Of a DNA stretch of 64,000 nt, positions 47,501-59,204 are shown piece after piece (position 1 is the first letter of the stretch; the number at the start of each line of letters is the position of its first letter). The position numbers were made by a program, and so were the translations under genes. Source of the DNA: Cyanophora paradoxa (Eukaryota > Glaucocystophyceae > Cyanophorales > Cyanophoraceae). Below the pieces are notes generated by a model. That model did not search any database and was not told the DNA's origin. It saw only the letters and a program-made list of their open reading frames with translations. The stretch covers positions 62,001 through 126,000 of the forward strand of contig QPMI01000439.1 in NCBI GenBank assembly GCA_004431415.1, given 5' to 3'.

Positions 47501-50164
47501 CGCCGGGGCCGGCGCCGGCGGGCGCCGGGGAGCCACCCGCTCCGGACTCCCTGCTCAGCCCCTTCTCCGAGGAGGATGAGGAGGGGGCGGGGCGCGGGGA
47601 GCAGGGGAGGGCGGCGCCGCAGCCGCGGGGCGCGGGCGGCGGCCGCTCGCAGCCCATCCGCACCGGAGACGCCGAGATTCTGTCCTTCGAGAACGGCGCG
47701 AACGCGTCAGATGACGACGAGGAGGGGGGTACGCAGGAGCTCGAGCCGGAGGGGCGCCCGGCCCCCGCCCCCTCCGCCGTCGAGATGTGCGCGCCCGTAC
47801 CCCGCAGCGTTTCTGCTCGTGTACCCCCCAAGCCTGCGGCTGACTTCGACGCCTTCGCGCAGGGCGCAGGCGAGCCTGGCGGAGATGCTGCCTGCCTTTC
47901 GGGCTCAGAATGGCTCCGGCGCGCGCCTCACGGCGGCGTTCGGTCCGGGCGCGGCGCACACGCCGCGCGGGCCGCCGCCGCCGCCGCCGGCCGCGGGCCC
48001 TTTCGGCGAAGCGGCCGACCACGTCCAGCATGGCGGGTGGGACTTCGGCGTCGGCTCCGAGCGGCCCCGCCCGCCGCCCCCGCCGCCCCTGGAGACGCCC
48101 GCCTTCGAATTTGAAGCGTCCCACGCTCAGCCGGCCCTGCGGCAGGGCGCCCCGGTCCCAGCGCCCTGGGCGCGGCAGCGGTCCCCTCCGGCAGCCCCGC
48201 GGCCGCAGGCTCAGCAGCAGCATCCCTTCGGCCTCTCCCCTCGGCGCTCTCAGCGCGACTTCGTCCCATCTCCGTCGCGCTCGGGATCGCGGCAGGGCTT
48301 CGCTCCGGGTGCCGGGGCTTACGGTGCCGGCGCCGGCCCCGCGCCCCGCCCCGGCTCGGTCTTCATCGTCGGGGCCTCGGGTACCGTCGAGCTCTGCGGC
48401 TCGGAGGTCCCCTCGCCGCACGGGTACCCCTCCTACCACGCTTCGCCGTACCCCGCCGCGGCCGCCGCCTCCTCCTCTCTGGCCGCGTACCCCGCGCGGA
48501 CCCCGTCGCGCCGCACCCCGCTCCAGACGGGAGCGAGTCCCGCTGAGCTCGCGGCGGCGGCTGAGGCGGAGGCGCGCGGTCACCGGCCGATGCCGCTGCC
48601 TTCCGGCCCCCGCACTCCCTTCCGCCCCGGGCCCGCGGCCCCCTCGCCTCTCTCCCCGCTCTACGAGGGTCCCAGCCCGCGCGGCGGACGCCGCCCAGCC
48701 CCGGCCGGGCCCGACCCCCTCGCTGCTGCGCTGGGCGGCGGAGCGCCGCGCCGCAGCTCACTCCCCGGGGCTTCCGCCGGCCCGTCCGCCTCTGAGCAGG
48801 TACCCCCCCTCTCTCTGCATCCGCCTCCGCCGCGCCTCGCCTCACGCCGCGCGCGCGCGAAGGCCCGCAGCCTCTTCCCGGCGCGCCGGCCGTCTTTGGA
48901 CCCCACTCCACCGGCTCGGGCGCCCGGGCCCGGGCCCGGCCCCGCGACGCCGGCAGGGGCCAAGGCTGCGAGGGCGGCGCCGTGGCGATCCCACTCGTTT
49001 CTGTCGCACTACCCGCCCGCCGCGCCCTCCGCCGCCGCCGCCGCGCGCCCCGCGCCCAGTCCGGAGGCTTCTCGGGCCCTCCTGCGGGCCGCCCTCGGCG
49101 GGCACGGGCACACAGCGGGCCCCGCTCCGCCCCCGGCCGCCCCGCTCCCGCCCGGCTCGCCAGGTACAGGCATCGCCGACGATCTCTGGGGTACGCCTCC
49201 GGGTGCGTCGACGTCTACCCCCCTCCCCCCGTCCCTTCTTCCCCCCTGTTCTGTCCTGACGCCGCCCGGCCTTAGAAGGCGTAGCGCCCCGCGTCCGCCC
49301 CTCCATCGGCTTCCCCGCCCCTGCCCCGAAAATGGAAGTCGAGGAGGAGACGCCGCCGCCGGCCGCCCCGGCCGCCCCGGTACCCCCGGAGAGGCCGGCC
49401 GGCGTGGCGCCTCCGTCTTCTTCGACCTCCGCTCTTCTCGGCGGCAGTTCGATAGAGCTCGAGGTGCATTCAGCTGTGCTGCTTCCGCGGCCTTCGGCAC
49501 CTTTCTCACGATCCGCCGGCCGTTCGCAGCTGCTGCGCGGCGCGGGCCTCGCCTCTGCCGCCCGCTCGCGGGAGCCGGCGCCCTCTGCGGCCCGCATCTT
49601 CGCCAAGCGGCCCGCCGAGGAGGCCCCGGGGGAGATGGGCGCAGCAGCCCCCGCCAAGGCGGCCCGCCCCGCGGCGGACGACGCCGCCTCCGCCCCGACA
49701 CAGCTCGAGGCCGAGCCCGAAGCCGTCACTCCGGAGGGCCCCTCGACTGGCGGCTTAATTCTGGGCGACTGGCCATGGCCGGCGGCCGCGGCGGCGCTGC
49801 ACGTGCCACAGGGGCCCCCTCTCGAGCGAACCCCGCCGTGCGCCTTCCTTCCTCCCCCTCGCGCCAGCCAGCAACGCCGGACCACTCACTCACGCGGGGC
49901 GGGGGTCTGCGCAGGGCGCCGGCGGCGCGGCGGGGCAACTCGGCACGCAAGATCGATTTCGGGGATGAGCCGGCCTTGCCGGCCACGGGCCCGGGCCCGG
50001 CCCCAGCGCCCCAGGCGCCTCCGCCGCCGAAGCTGCAGTCGGCGCCGCCTCCCGAGGCGCCGGCGAGGCTGGAGGGTGGGGAGGAGGCCTGGGGGGAGAA
50101 CTGGATGTGGGACGACGAGGAGGAGGGGGCCGACCCCGCAACCGCCGTCGACCTCCGCACGTAG
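41549..50164 (+). CDS. HFM1: MER3/HFM1 meiotic crossover helicase (Ski2-like, Sec63 domain) with very long disordered tail
   Basis: Superfamily 2 DNA helicase of meiotic crossover formation. ATG 41549 starts a 10-nt first exon (M-P-P-A); exon 2 reads LKIFPYRTFNRVQT, matching the HFM1 start FPYFNYIQS. Motifs in order: APTGAGKTVIFEMAIVRML (from about 41830, over an intron), CTTPEKWDSVTRKW (42350-42470), LLVDEIHHV (42515), ILGISATF (42727), TLALGVNFPARLVILRG (43890), MLQMCGRAGRPQYDDRG (44085), LEEHLNAEVAL and MAVEWVKGSYL (44300-44400), winged helix VETLRDRGCVRADDDG, and a Sec63 part (VFQVLEKGLACANAV, LFVVLVSEDY at 46050). APTGxGKTVIFE and the DEIH box favour MER3 over Brr2/ASCC3. The tail to TAG 50162-50164 is Pro/Ala/Ser-rich, with DAFV and Trp-Asp motifs; its exon structure is uncertain and it could be a separate gene. 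Confidence 0.8.
47465..47520 (+). repeat. Tandem 24-nt coding repeat AWTPGPAP
   Basis: Two direct copies of GCGTGGACGCCGGGGCCGGC and its last four bases encode AWTPGPAP twice, in the frame that also gives FGPDWDAYRF upstream. This supports that frame being the coding one here. Confidence 0.7.
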
Positions 50165-50810
50165 CTTTCGGGCGCAATTGCAGCGCCTACTAGGCTAGAA
50201 CCCGTACCTAGAACCGAGCTTGAGGCATGAATTCGAACGGAACCGAGTTATTTTGAGACGGGGCCCGGTCGCCTGAGCCGCGAACGAAGTGACGCGGTCG
50301 CCGTCACCGCTGATTCTCTTCGGTAGCCCCCTATTGCGATCGGACCAGAGTTGGATCGGTCGCACCGCCCGGCCGGCGCAGCGAGAATCCGGGCAGATCT
50401 ACAGCCGCGCTAGATCCAGACGATCGACAGAACCGGTCCGACGGTCCAGCCTTTGCCTACTAGGCTAGCTGAACAACAGGACGGCCGCGCGGATCCGGAG
50501 CAGATCTCAGAGTCTGACCTATAGCTAGCCTAGTAGCCATAGCTCAACTCGGCGACTCGGCAAAGCACTTAAGGAACTATGGAAGCCGATCTCTAGCAAC
50601 TGGCGCCGGCGCGTACGCGTACGAAGCCGATCGCGCGAGCTCGAGCGTCGCCCAGCTGCAGTACTCGTACCAGTCGCCGAGCGCGAGCATTGCAAGCTTA
50701 AGCGAAGTACGGTCTGTGCGATCATGCTATCATGCTTCTCTGCTGGGTAGGCCTGAAACGACGCGTGCGCCCGCGCGCGCACGCCGCCCGCGCAGACGTC
50801 GGCGCCGGAT
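50165..50810. other. Spacer between MER3-like and NACHT-TPR genes
   Basis: About 650 bp with several CTAGGCTAG and AGAACC words but no supported gene. It should include the 3' end of the MER3-like transcript and the promoter of the gene at 50811. Confidence 0.45.
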
Positions 50811-53800
50811 ATGGACGCGGCAGAACCCGCGGACATCGATCCAGCTGCGGTGTCAGCTGTCCACGGGTCTACAGCGAGCGCCGGCCCCGCGGCCGGCGCT
50901 GGCCATGGGAAGCGCAGGGAGCGCCCGGAGTCGGGCGGAGAATCCTCGGATCCAGAGGACAAGCGTACGCGGAACCTGCCCGAGCACGATCATGAGTCCC
51001 GTGCGTAACGCACTGCGGCTCTAGATCTTCAGCCGTCGTCCCTGATCGCGCCCCTCATCAGATTCCAGCGCTAGCGCAACCCCTCGACCTGATCATGATA
51101 ATGCGCCAGCTCGAACGTTGACAGGGGCCGCCCCCGCCGCGGAAGCGGCTACGAGAGCTCCTGCAGGATGCGGCCGAGCGATCCGCATCTTCGTCTCTTC
51201 GACATTCCGTGCGCGCTTTCTTAACCCGTCCCCCCTTCCGAAGTTCTTCCCTCTCTCTTCCCCCCCCCCCTCCGCCGGCCCCCCCCCCCCCCCCCTCCGG
51301 CCCTCCGGATCCGCAACACCCCGGCCCCCCTTCCTCCCTTCCGACTCCCTTCCGACCCCTTCCCCTTTCCCCTCCGCCCCCACCCCGCCCTCCCCCCTTC
51401 CCGTCGGTCCCCTCCCCCCCCCCCCCCCCTTCCTAGTCCTCTCCCTGTGCACCCACTTCCTTCTTTTCGGCGCCTCCGCTTCCCTTAAAGCTTTCTGCTT
51501 TTTACTCTCTCTTCCGCATCCCCCGGCGTTGACGCTCAGCCCCGCCTGCTGCGTCCGCCTTGACCCCTCTTCTTCTTGAGTGCTTCCTTTCGTCTCTGCG
51601 TCCCAGCCTCTTCCGGCCTCCGCCCCCCCCCCCCCCCCCCCCCCCCCGCTCCCACCCCCTCCCCCGCCGCTCCCCGCCCTCCTACGTCCCAGCTCCTCCC
51701 TCCGTTCGCCCGATTCTCAGCGGGGCCCCCTTTGCCCCCCGCGCCTCTTTGCGCCCCCGCGTCTATCTTCCCTCCCATGCCAGCCGCCCGGCATCCCGGT
51801 TTCCCCCGGTTTCCATCATACCACCTCCCCCCAACCTCCCCCTTCCCCCTCCACCTCCCCCTCCCCCATGGCCACCCCACCCGTTTCCCCGGGTCCCTTT
51901 TTTTTCGGGCTCTTGTCTGGCCCTTGGCTCACCCTTCGTGCTCCGCAGAGGACATGATGGCGGAGCGCGACGCGATCCGCTCGGCCGTGTACCCCCGCCT
52001 CCGCGCCCTCTGCGCCGAGCGCGGCCTCTTCCTCCACATCGTCGACCTCCGCTGGGGCATCAGCGACGACGAAGTCAAGCGGAGCGAGGTCTGACCCTCG
52101 CATTCATGTTATTATATATATTGCTGAAGCCATCTACGATTCGCAGGTCATCCGCCTCTGCCTCCGGGGGGTACAGCGGTGCCAGTACTTCGTCGGAATT
52201 CTGAAGAGTGCGTACACTCCCCTGCTGAAGGTGTTTGTATAATTTTAATTATATATAATCTGCTCGCACTCTGCGCAGGTCGCTATGGGTGGCACGCGAA
52301 ACCCTCCGCCGGCGCTCCAACAGATGACGAGAGCAGCATCGCTTTTCGCGAGTTCGTGTGGTTGTAGATGCCTGAATCCTGCGACTGTATGGAATTTATT
52401 CTTGCGGTGCAGAAATCTGCAGAAGGCTGCAAAGGAGTTTCCATGGGTGGACGAGTGGGCCGATCGATCCATTACAGAAATCGGTGCGTCTATCATTGTC
52501 CTGCAGCCGTTCCTCCAGCCGCTGATCACGAGGAAATCTGCACGTGCACACGTCCTAGAAATTCGAGCCGGCTGCCTTCGTAATCCAGAGGTGAATCATG
52601 ATCATAGGTTTTGAGTGATTAAAATCTGCTTGACTGAATATTATCTGTCCTAATTATAAACGCAGGCACATCGCGGGAAAGCTATCTTCTTTTGCGCCGA
52701 AGAAGCGATTCGCGACGGGGAGGAGAGCCCATACGCTGCGCGAAGGATGGAGGAGCTAAAGGGCGAGATCCGCCGCTCAGGCCTCCCCGTGCAGCCGTAC
52801 AGCGGCCCGCAGCAGCTGGCGACGGCCTTGCGCGATGAACTTGTGCAGGCGAGAATGATTTTCTGTCCATACTCCGCCCTTACTTTTACGCTGACCTGTA
52901 TACAATTCTGGACAGATGGTAGAGCGAGACTACCCAGCAGGACAAGAGCGAACGTGGCTGCAGAAAGAACGGGCGGCGCAAGATGCGTTTGCGGTCCTTC
53001 GGCGACGGGTGTACGTTGGCTATCCAAAGGATGCCGATGCGCTCAGCGATTACGTCACTGGCAAAAAGAAAACTTTTCTCGCAATCTACGGCGAGGGAGG
53101 CTCGGGCAAGAGCTGTGCGCATCTGAGGACTTAGCTATATATAGCTATAGCTATTGATAAATATATAGCATCTGATCCCAACCTGCACGCAGCGCTGCTC
53201 GCCACTTGGAGCCAGCAATGGGCTCAAGACCACCCGAACGACCTGGTAATTGCGCACTTCATTGGAGGCTCCCAGAGCAGCTCCACTCTCCCCTCCATTG
53301 CGCGGTTTGTTCACGCCCTCGAATATCATTTGTTCTTCTTGCTCAGAGAAAGCTGTGCAGGCGCATCGGAGAAGAAGTGAGGGAGCGCTGGCCTGATGTG
53401 GAGAAGCTGGATTGGAGCGGAAACGAGGCGGAAGTGGCCGAAAAGCTGCGGGCGTGGCTCGCATTGAAATCGCAGCGATGGCCGGGGCGAGTTGTCCTTG
53501 TGCTCGATGGCATCGATCAGCTGCGCGGCCCGGCAGTCGCCCAGCAACTCGAGTGGCTGCCAGAACGCTCGGCCCCACGGCTCCGCATCATTCTATCGTG
53601 CATCCCGGGTTTACGGATTTCGCCGGTCTCTGACTGGTGCCGTAAAATGGAGTGGGCAAGGGCGAGAGGGGAGGCTGGCCCATATAGATACGGGTCAAGC
53701 TCACCGATGGCTCCACGACTGAACACCCGCAAGGTATTCGGGCTGCAGTTAGCGATGCGGCGCGATGTAGTGCAGCGAGTACTTCAGGAGCAAGGCAGAA

Positions 53801-56800
53801 ATCTAAGCAAGGGGCGCGTCGACGAAATTGTCGAGTCGAGAGGCTGCGCCAATCCGTGCGTCACGGCGTCTTTTGCATGCATCGATAACATTGTCACAGT
53901 GTGCATGGTTATCAACTTTGTATTTCTCGCAGGCTCTTCCTCCGCACGTTGTTGGAGGAACTGTCTGTGGTGGCTGTGGATGAAACTCTCGACGCTGACA
54001 TCCAAAAGTACCTCAAGTGCAGCGGCCCGCGGGATCTCTTCCGCGCCATCCTTGGGCGCGTCTACAACCAGCACAAGGGTGCCGGCGGCGGCGCGAGCGT
54101 GGAGGGCTTCGCGGCGGAGGCGGCGCGCGCGATCCTGCTGTCGCGTCACGGGATGGCGGAGAGCGAGCTTGTCGAACTTCTGCGGGTGGGAAAGAACGAT
54201 GGGCCTGCAGAAGTTCGCGAAATGCGTTTGTTGTCTGGGAGCTCGAGCTTGCTGTGACAGTCGCCTGGCATGCGCAGGTTGCGTGGGAGCTTTTCTGGTA
54301 CGATTTCTTGCCACTACTGGTTGATCGAGGTGCTAACACTTTGTGCGACTTTCTTTGCTTACCTACGTGAACTTTTTTTGCCGCCAGATGGCTTGTTTGG
54401 ATTCTTCCACCGCTGTGCCGCCGAAGTGCCACATGTTCCATCGCTATTAAGATTTCATGTGCTTACGTCAGACTGCAGGCAGCCGAGCTTGAATCAGGGT
54501 TGTCCAGTGAAGCTGAGTCTGGCGGCCTCACCGCTCTTGAATCGAACCGAAGGCGAGTGCATGAGCTGCTTGGTGTATTCTTCGCCGCTCAGCCCGCGTC
54601 GAGACGAAGGGCGGAAGAGGGCCCGTGGGCGCTCGCCCAAGCCGGGCCCGCTGCCAGCGAGCGGCTGGCGGATCTGCTTTGCGACAAGGACGTGCTAAAG
54701 CATCTCAATGACTTCGAGATGACGGAGCTCTGGGTTCGGAGCGGCCTTTCGCACGAGGCGGCAGCCCGCTACGCCCAAATGCCAGCTGCAGTGGATCCAT
54801 CGTATTTGTGTCGTGTTGGGCAGGTTTTGCACCAAATGGGACGGTCCGCGGATGGGATACCGCTCCTCCAGGTGATCATGATCATGAGTGCCAAGAACTG
54901 TTGTGTTGTCACGAGAAGCCTTGCAATTGATTTCTGATCAACAGTGCTGTCCCTATGCGCAGCACGCCCTTTCAATTATCACGAGACATCGGCCATTTGT
55001 GCATCCGAATCACCCAAGCGCGGCATCAGTGCTTCACGATCTGGCGCGTTTTCATCAAGCGCAAGGAGAGTACAATAATGCCCAGTCCCTGTACGAGGTG
55101 CGCTGTCCAGGATATTGAGTGCGGCCTCTTAAAGTTTCCATATCAGTGTTAATTTAACGTGCAGCAAGCACTCGAAATGAAACGAACTTCGGCCGCGTTC
55201 GGCCCAAAGCACTCAAGCACAGCCGAAACGCTGCTCGGGCTTGCGTCGCTGCTCCAAGTTCGGAGCGACTACGGGAAGGCGCTTTCCCTTTCTGAGGTAT
55301 ACGTAAATACAATGTGCGTCTCTGAAGGACTCTGAAGGCAATCTTATAACGGCGCAGCAAGCTCTTTCAATCTTCGAGACAGTTGTCGGCGCGGAGGACC
55401 CAAAGACAGCAAAGGCGCTGCACGTGCTGGCTTCAATTCATGAGGCGCGAGGCGATTATGATGCAGCGCTTCCGATGTTTGAGGTGAGCGTCTTAAATTT
55501 TGTGTATATGTGGAGCTCTCGAACGAGTACTATTTAATTTATTGCGTACATTTGCAGCGGGCGTTCAAAATCAACGAGAAGGTTCTCGGTCCAGATCACC
55601 CTAACACGGCGGCGGCTTTGCACGAACTGGCTTCGCTGTTCGTGGAGAAAGGAATGTACATTGAGGCGCTGCCGCTCTATGAGGTGCGCTGCCGCTCCAC
55701 CGGTAGAAAGAGCGCTTTCGCCCCAGAGCGTGACGAGATATGGATAGAAATAAAATTAACTTGAAACTCGCGCGCTTTGAAATTGATGAACTGACGGGTT
55801 TGTTTTCAGCGGGCGCTTTCAATCAGTAGATTGACGTTGGGCGCAATGCATCCGGGAACCGCTGCAACAATGCAGGAACTTGCCCGTTTGAACCACGAGT
55901 TGAAGAACTACTATGCGGCTGTTCAGCTATACGAGGTTTGCGGAAGCTTTCGCTTTCGAATTCGAACTAGTACTGTCATATAATCGATGGCTAGAGCTTT
56001 CAAAACATTTGAATCTGCACGCAGAAAGCTCTGAGTGTCCGCATGAAGTTCGAGGGTCCAGAGCATCCAAATATTGCCGTACTGTACCATCAACAGGGGC
56101 TGCTGTATGAGACCTTTCAAAAATATGAGTTGGCGGAGGCTCTTTATCGGGTAAACCGTGACATCGACATGCTCTGAACACATGCTTTGCGAACGTGAAC
56201 CGCTCGTCGCAGAGAGCTCTTTCCATCAAAGAGAAGGCGCTTGGCTCTGAGCACCCAAGCACAGCAGCGACTCTCCATCAGTTGGCCTCGATTCACAGCA
56301 CGCGGAGAGAAACTCAGGAGGCGCTCGCTCTGTACAAGGTCTGACTTCTGACACCCGCAATGCATATTATCTGAAAGCGTGTTTTCCAGAAAGCTCTCGC
56401 GATCGAGGAGAAATCGCTCGGCCCAAAACATCCTAACACGGCTGCGACACTGCACGAGATCGCACGGCTGTATCAAGGACAGTGCGAATATCGAGCGGCG
56501 CTCCCCCTGTTTGAGGTAATTATGTTGAATCCAAATTTGAATGTGTTGTTCTCCGCTCACTCTATGAGGTGACATGGCACTATGCACAGCGGGCGCTTGC
56601 GATAAACGAAGAAGTCCTTGGATTCGATCATCCGAATACCGCAGCGACGCTGTTCCAGCTCGCTTCGCTACATGACAGGCGGGGCGACAGTCTCAGAGCC
56701 AAACCTCTGCGCGAGGTCCGCGTTCACTCTCATAGTCGAGTTTATAACTCGAGTTTACTTACTTTAGTCCGCGTCTCATTATTAAATTGCACCATGCGAT

Positions 56801-58977
56801 TGACTCAATGCGCAATTGACGTGCGTGTGGCAGCGAGCTCTTGCGATCGACGCGAGGCTCCAAGCGATGGTTCGACACGCTAATTTGCACGATATGAATC
56901 CGCCTCCGCTGCATGTTCCTGCTTCCAGCGTACCATTCTGCGTGTACGAGATTGCGAAAGATGACCGACCCAATCGCGAGGTGCTTTCACTGCTTCTTAG
57001 CGTCAATATCGAATCGAGGGCAATTATTCAAGATGCACATCACTCGTACGCGCAGTGGGTCCTCTGCATACGGGAGAAGCCGGTCGCGAAGCGATCTGCA
57101 GCCTGTTGTGCAGGTCCCGGCAGGCTTTCAATTGCAAGTGCTCAAGGAACTCACATTCGCCGCCCGGAAACGCGTATACGAGAGGTGGCTGCCGCACTGC
57201 AACAGCGCGATGACGACAGGCTCGATACGCTGCTGGCCAAGTTCAAAGTGCGCGCACGCGATGGCCCCCATTTGGTTTTTTGCTTAAGCTCACAATCGCC
57301 CCATACCCGTCGTCGACGTCGGCAGATGGGCGACAGGAAGAGAGGAGAAGAGCTGCACGAGCTCGCCGGGCAGCTTGGCAGGAGCGTTCCTCACAGCTGG
57401 GTAGTGCAAGTATACGAGGTGCGATACCTGGACAAATCGAAACCTGGATTCGTTACGATCCTCCTGTATAGGAGGCCCTGCAAAGCAAGACGGAAACCCT
57501 CGGAGGCGACCATCCGAGCACGGCGGCAACGCTTCACGAGCTTGGGCGAGTGCACCAGGAGGAGGGCAACTATCGGAAAGCGCTCGAGCTTTACGATGTA
57601 CGCGAGTCCCGCATCGATATCCTGACACGAGATTCCTAGCTGACTTGCGTGCAGAAAGCGCTAGGGATTAGAGAGAAAGCGGAGGGTCTGGAGCATTCCG
57701 AAACGGCGGGAACTTTGTTCTCTGCGGCATCGCTCCACCAAGCTTGGCGCGAGGTGCGTGTAGCTGTAGACTTTTAAAGTACATTATTGCGGAAATCACG
57801 TGTACAAGCAGGCGATCGCGGTTGCTGTTTGTCAAAGCCTGCGGGGGCAAGTGTCCTGCGTCTTGGCATTTAGCAATTGTCGATTCGAATTCGATGACGA
57901 TTCGGAAAGAGGATTCGATTTGGCAAGTGTCTTGAGTCGTCTCGACAACATCGATACGGGACTCCCCGTTTACGTCGACAATTTCAGGCTGGCACTGCGT
58001 GTGTTCGAGGTGCGCCAAACCTTAAGGCTCTGCTGTTCCGAAAGCTGGGTTGAATCGCTCTGCACATTAATGCAGCAAGCGCGCTCGATATTCGAGGAGA
58101 TCGTCGGGCCAGAGCACCCGAGCACGGCGTCCGCGCTCCACGAGCTCGGCCGCCTCCACATGGAGCAAGGCGACCTTTACGCCGCCCGTCTTTTCCTCGA
58201 GGTGCCGCACGGTCTATAGATTAATATTTCTGCGCACGCGGGCGCCGCGGCTGTGCCGTTTTCGAGTTCATGATAACGCGTACGCTGCAGCTGATTACAA
58301 TTCGCAGAGGGCGCTCGCGATTCGGAGGCGGGTGCTGGGAGATCAGGACGCGCTGGTGGCGCAGACGGCGGCGTCGCTCGCGGAGCTCCTAACGGCGGCC
58401 GGCGAGCGCGAGGCCGTCGACGCCCTCGTCCAGGCGCTTTATATGCTCGTCGATGTTTGATTTATCTATCTAATTTCGATGCCAGGAGGCGCTGCTGCCG
58501 GCGACGTGGAATCAGGAGCGCTCCGCCGCCGCCACCGCCGCCGGGACTGTTTCTGCACCCGACACGGCTACAAAGCTAGACGCGTTCGGGCGGGTGGAGG
58601 TCGCCTGTGGGCGGCCCTGCGAGGCCCGCGCGCGATTCGAGGTCCGCACATCGCTCCCGTCTCCTGTCATACATACGTAGCGCCGCTCGATCACAATGTT
58701 GGGGGATGACTCGTGTTAGATATCTTGAAGCTGAAGCTTAAGTAAGCTTAAGTAAGAACCTCTTAAGTACTGATCATTATGTCTCATTCATGCCTCAGTC
58801 ACCGAGCCTCAATTTACTAATTATAAGCTAGCCTCAATCACGTGTACGTGCCGGTCACCACGTCATGCGCATGCGCAGGTTGCGCTGGCGCTGCGGCGGG
58901 CGTGGCTCGGGGACGAGCACCCCCTGGCGAAGGAGACGGCTGCGGCCCTCGAGCTCGCCTCCCTACCCCCTGCTTGA
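50811..58977 (+). CDS. DUF4062-NACHT-TPR STAND NTPase (nephrocystin-3-like)
   Basis: STAND NTPase whose sensor is a kinesin-light-chain type TPR array, as in nephrocystin-3. ATG 50811 (MDAAEPADIDPAAVS); donor C|GTGCGTAA joins in phase 1 to RAAPAAEAATRAP and IRIFVSSTF, then over a C-rich intron of about 730 nt to QDMMAERDAIRSAVYPRL (51949) and IVDLRWGISDDEVKRSE, completing DUF4062. Next come VIRLCLRGVQRCQYFVGIL and RRMEELKGEIRRSGLPVQPY (52747). NACHT has the P-loop IYGEGGSGKS (53089) spliced to SLLATWSQQW, and Walker B VVLVLDGIDQL (53490). A helical region follows (LLVDR, then DGLFGFFHR, 54310-54420), then at least 15 TPR units from 54950. The stop is TGA 58975-58977. Most junctions were checked by phase; the exons between 52200 and 52560 and between 56830 and 57460 are less sure. 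Confidence 0.88.
51235..51948. repeat. Long C-rich pyrimidine intron of the NACHT-TPR gene
   Basis: About 710 nt of almost pure pyrimidine with C-runs (51277-51295, 51416-51430, 51627-51648), between two DUF4062 exons. It contains no G-rich counterpart. It ends in CTCCGCAG at 51948. Confidence 0.85.
54950..58977 (+). repeat. TPR array, one exon per 42-residue repeat
   Basis: Units run at about 54970-55097, 55164-55295, 55358-55482, 55558-55683, 55810-55935, 56025-56150, 56213-56338, 56391-56516, 56590-56715, 57472-57597, 57656-57750, 58076-58200, 58308-58432, 58486-58641 and 58880-58977. Typical units start (R/K/Q)AL, carry GxxHPxTAxxLxxLA, and end LYE at the splice donor. Those I counted residue by residue have exactly 42 residues (126 nt), with phase-0 introns on both sides. 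Units between 56830 and 57460 are too diverged to align with confidence. Confidence 0.85.
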
Positions 58978-59056
58978 TTCGTTCTGGCAGTGGCATATGC
59001 ATGCGCAGCCCTTTGGCTTAAGATTCAATCTAATCTTTGGTCAGGCCTGTTAATTC

Positions 59057-59093
59057 AGTTTGTTTTGTGAATTACCGACCACAGTCTCTAGAC
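59057..59093. repeat. Dispersed repeat copy 3 (inverted)
   Basis: Its reverse complement reads GTCTAGAGACTGTGGTCGG then TAATTCACAAAACAAACT, matching 9935-9973 and 27621-27667. Confidence 0.7.
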
Positions 59094-59102
59094 AATTGAG
59101 TT

Positions 59103-59185
59103 GAAAGAAGGGGGTCAGATTTGCATTTGAAAAATTAATATTAATGAAAATCTGAGTCGACGTCATTATCTGACCCCCGTCTTTC
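59103..59185. repeat. Inverted repeat with 18-bp arms
   Basis: Arm 59103-59120 (GAAAGAAGGGGGTCAGAT) pairs with 59168-59185 (ATCTGACCCCCGTCTTTC) with one mismatch, around a 47-bp AT-rich centre. It could form a hairpin or mark the end of a decayed element. It starts 10 bp after the dispersed repeat copy at 59057-59093. Confidence 0.85.
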
Positions 59186-59204
59186 TGGAAACTGCAAAAG
59201 CGGA

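Noticed and set aside
46592-50164. Single uninterrupted reading frame of 1190 codons taken as one exon
   Set aside because: Several stretches of it (for example around 47330-47900 and 49200-49450) are Arg-rich shadow sequence, while another frame there reads acidic, motif-bearing text (SPFSEEDEEG, SFENGANASDDDEE). Introns are likelier; I keep it only as the tail of the MER3-like gene.
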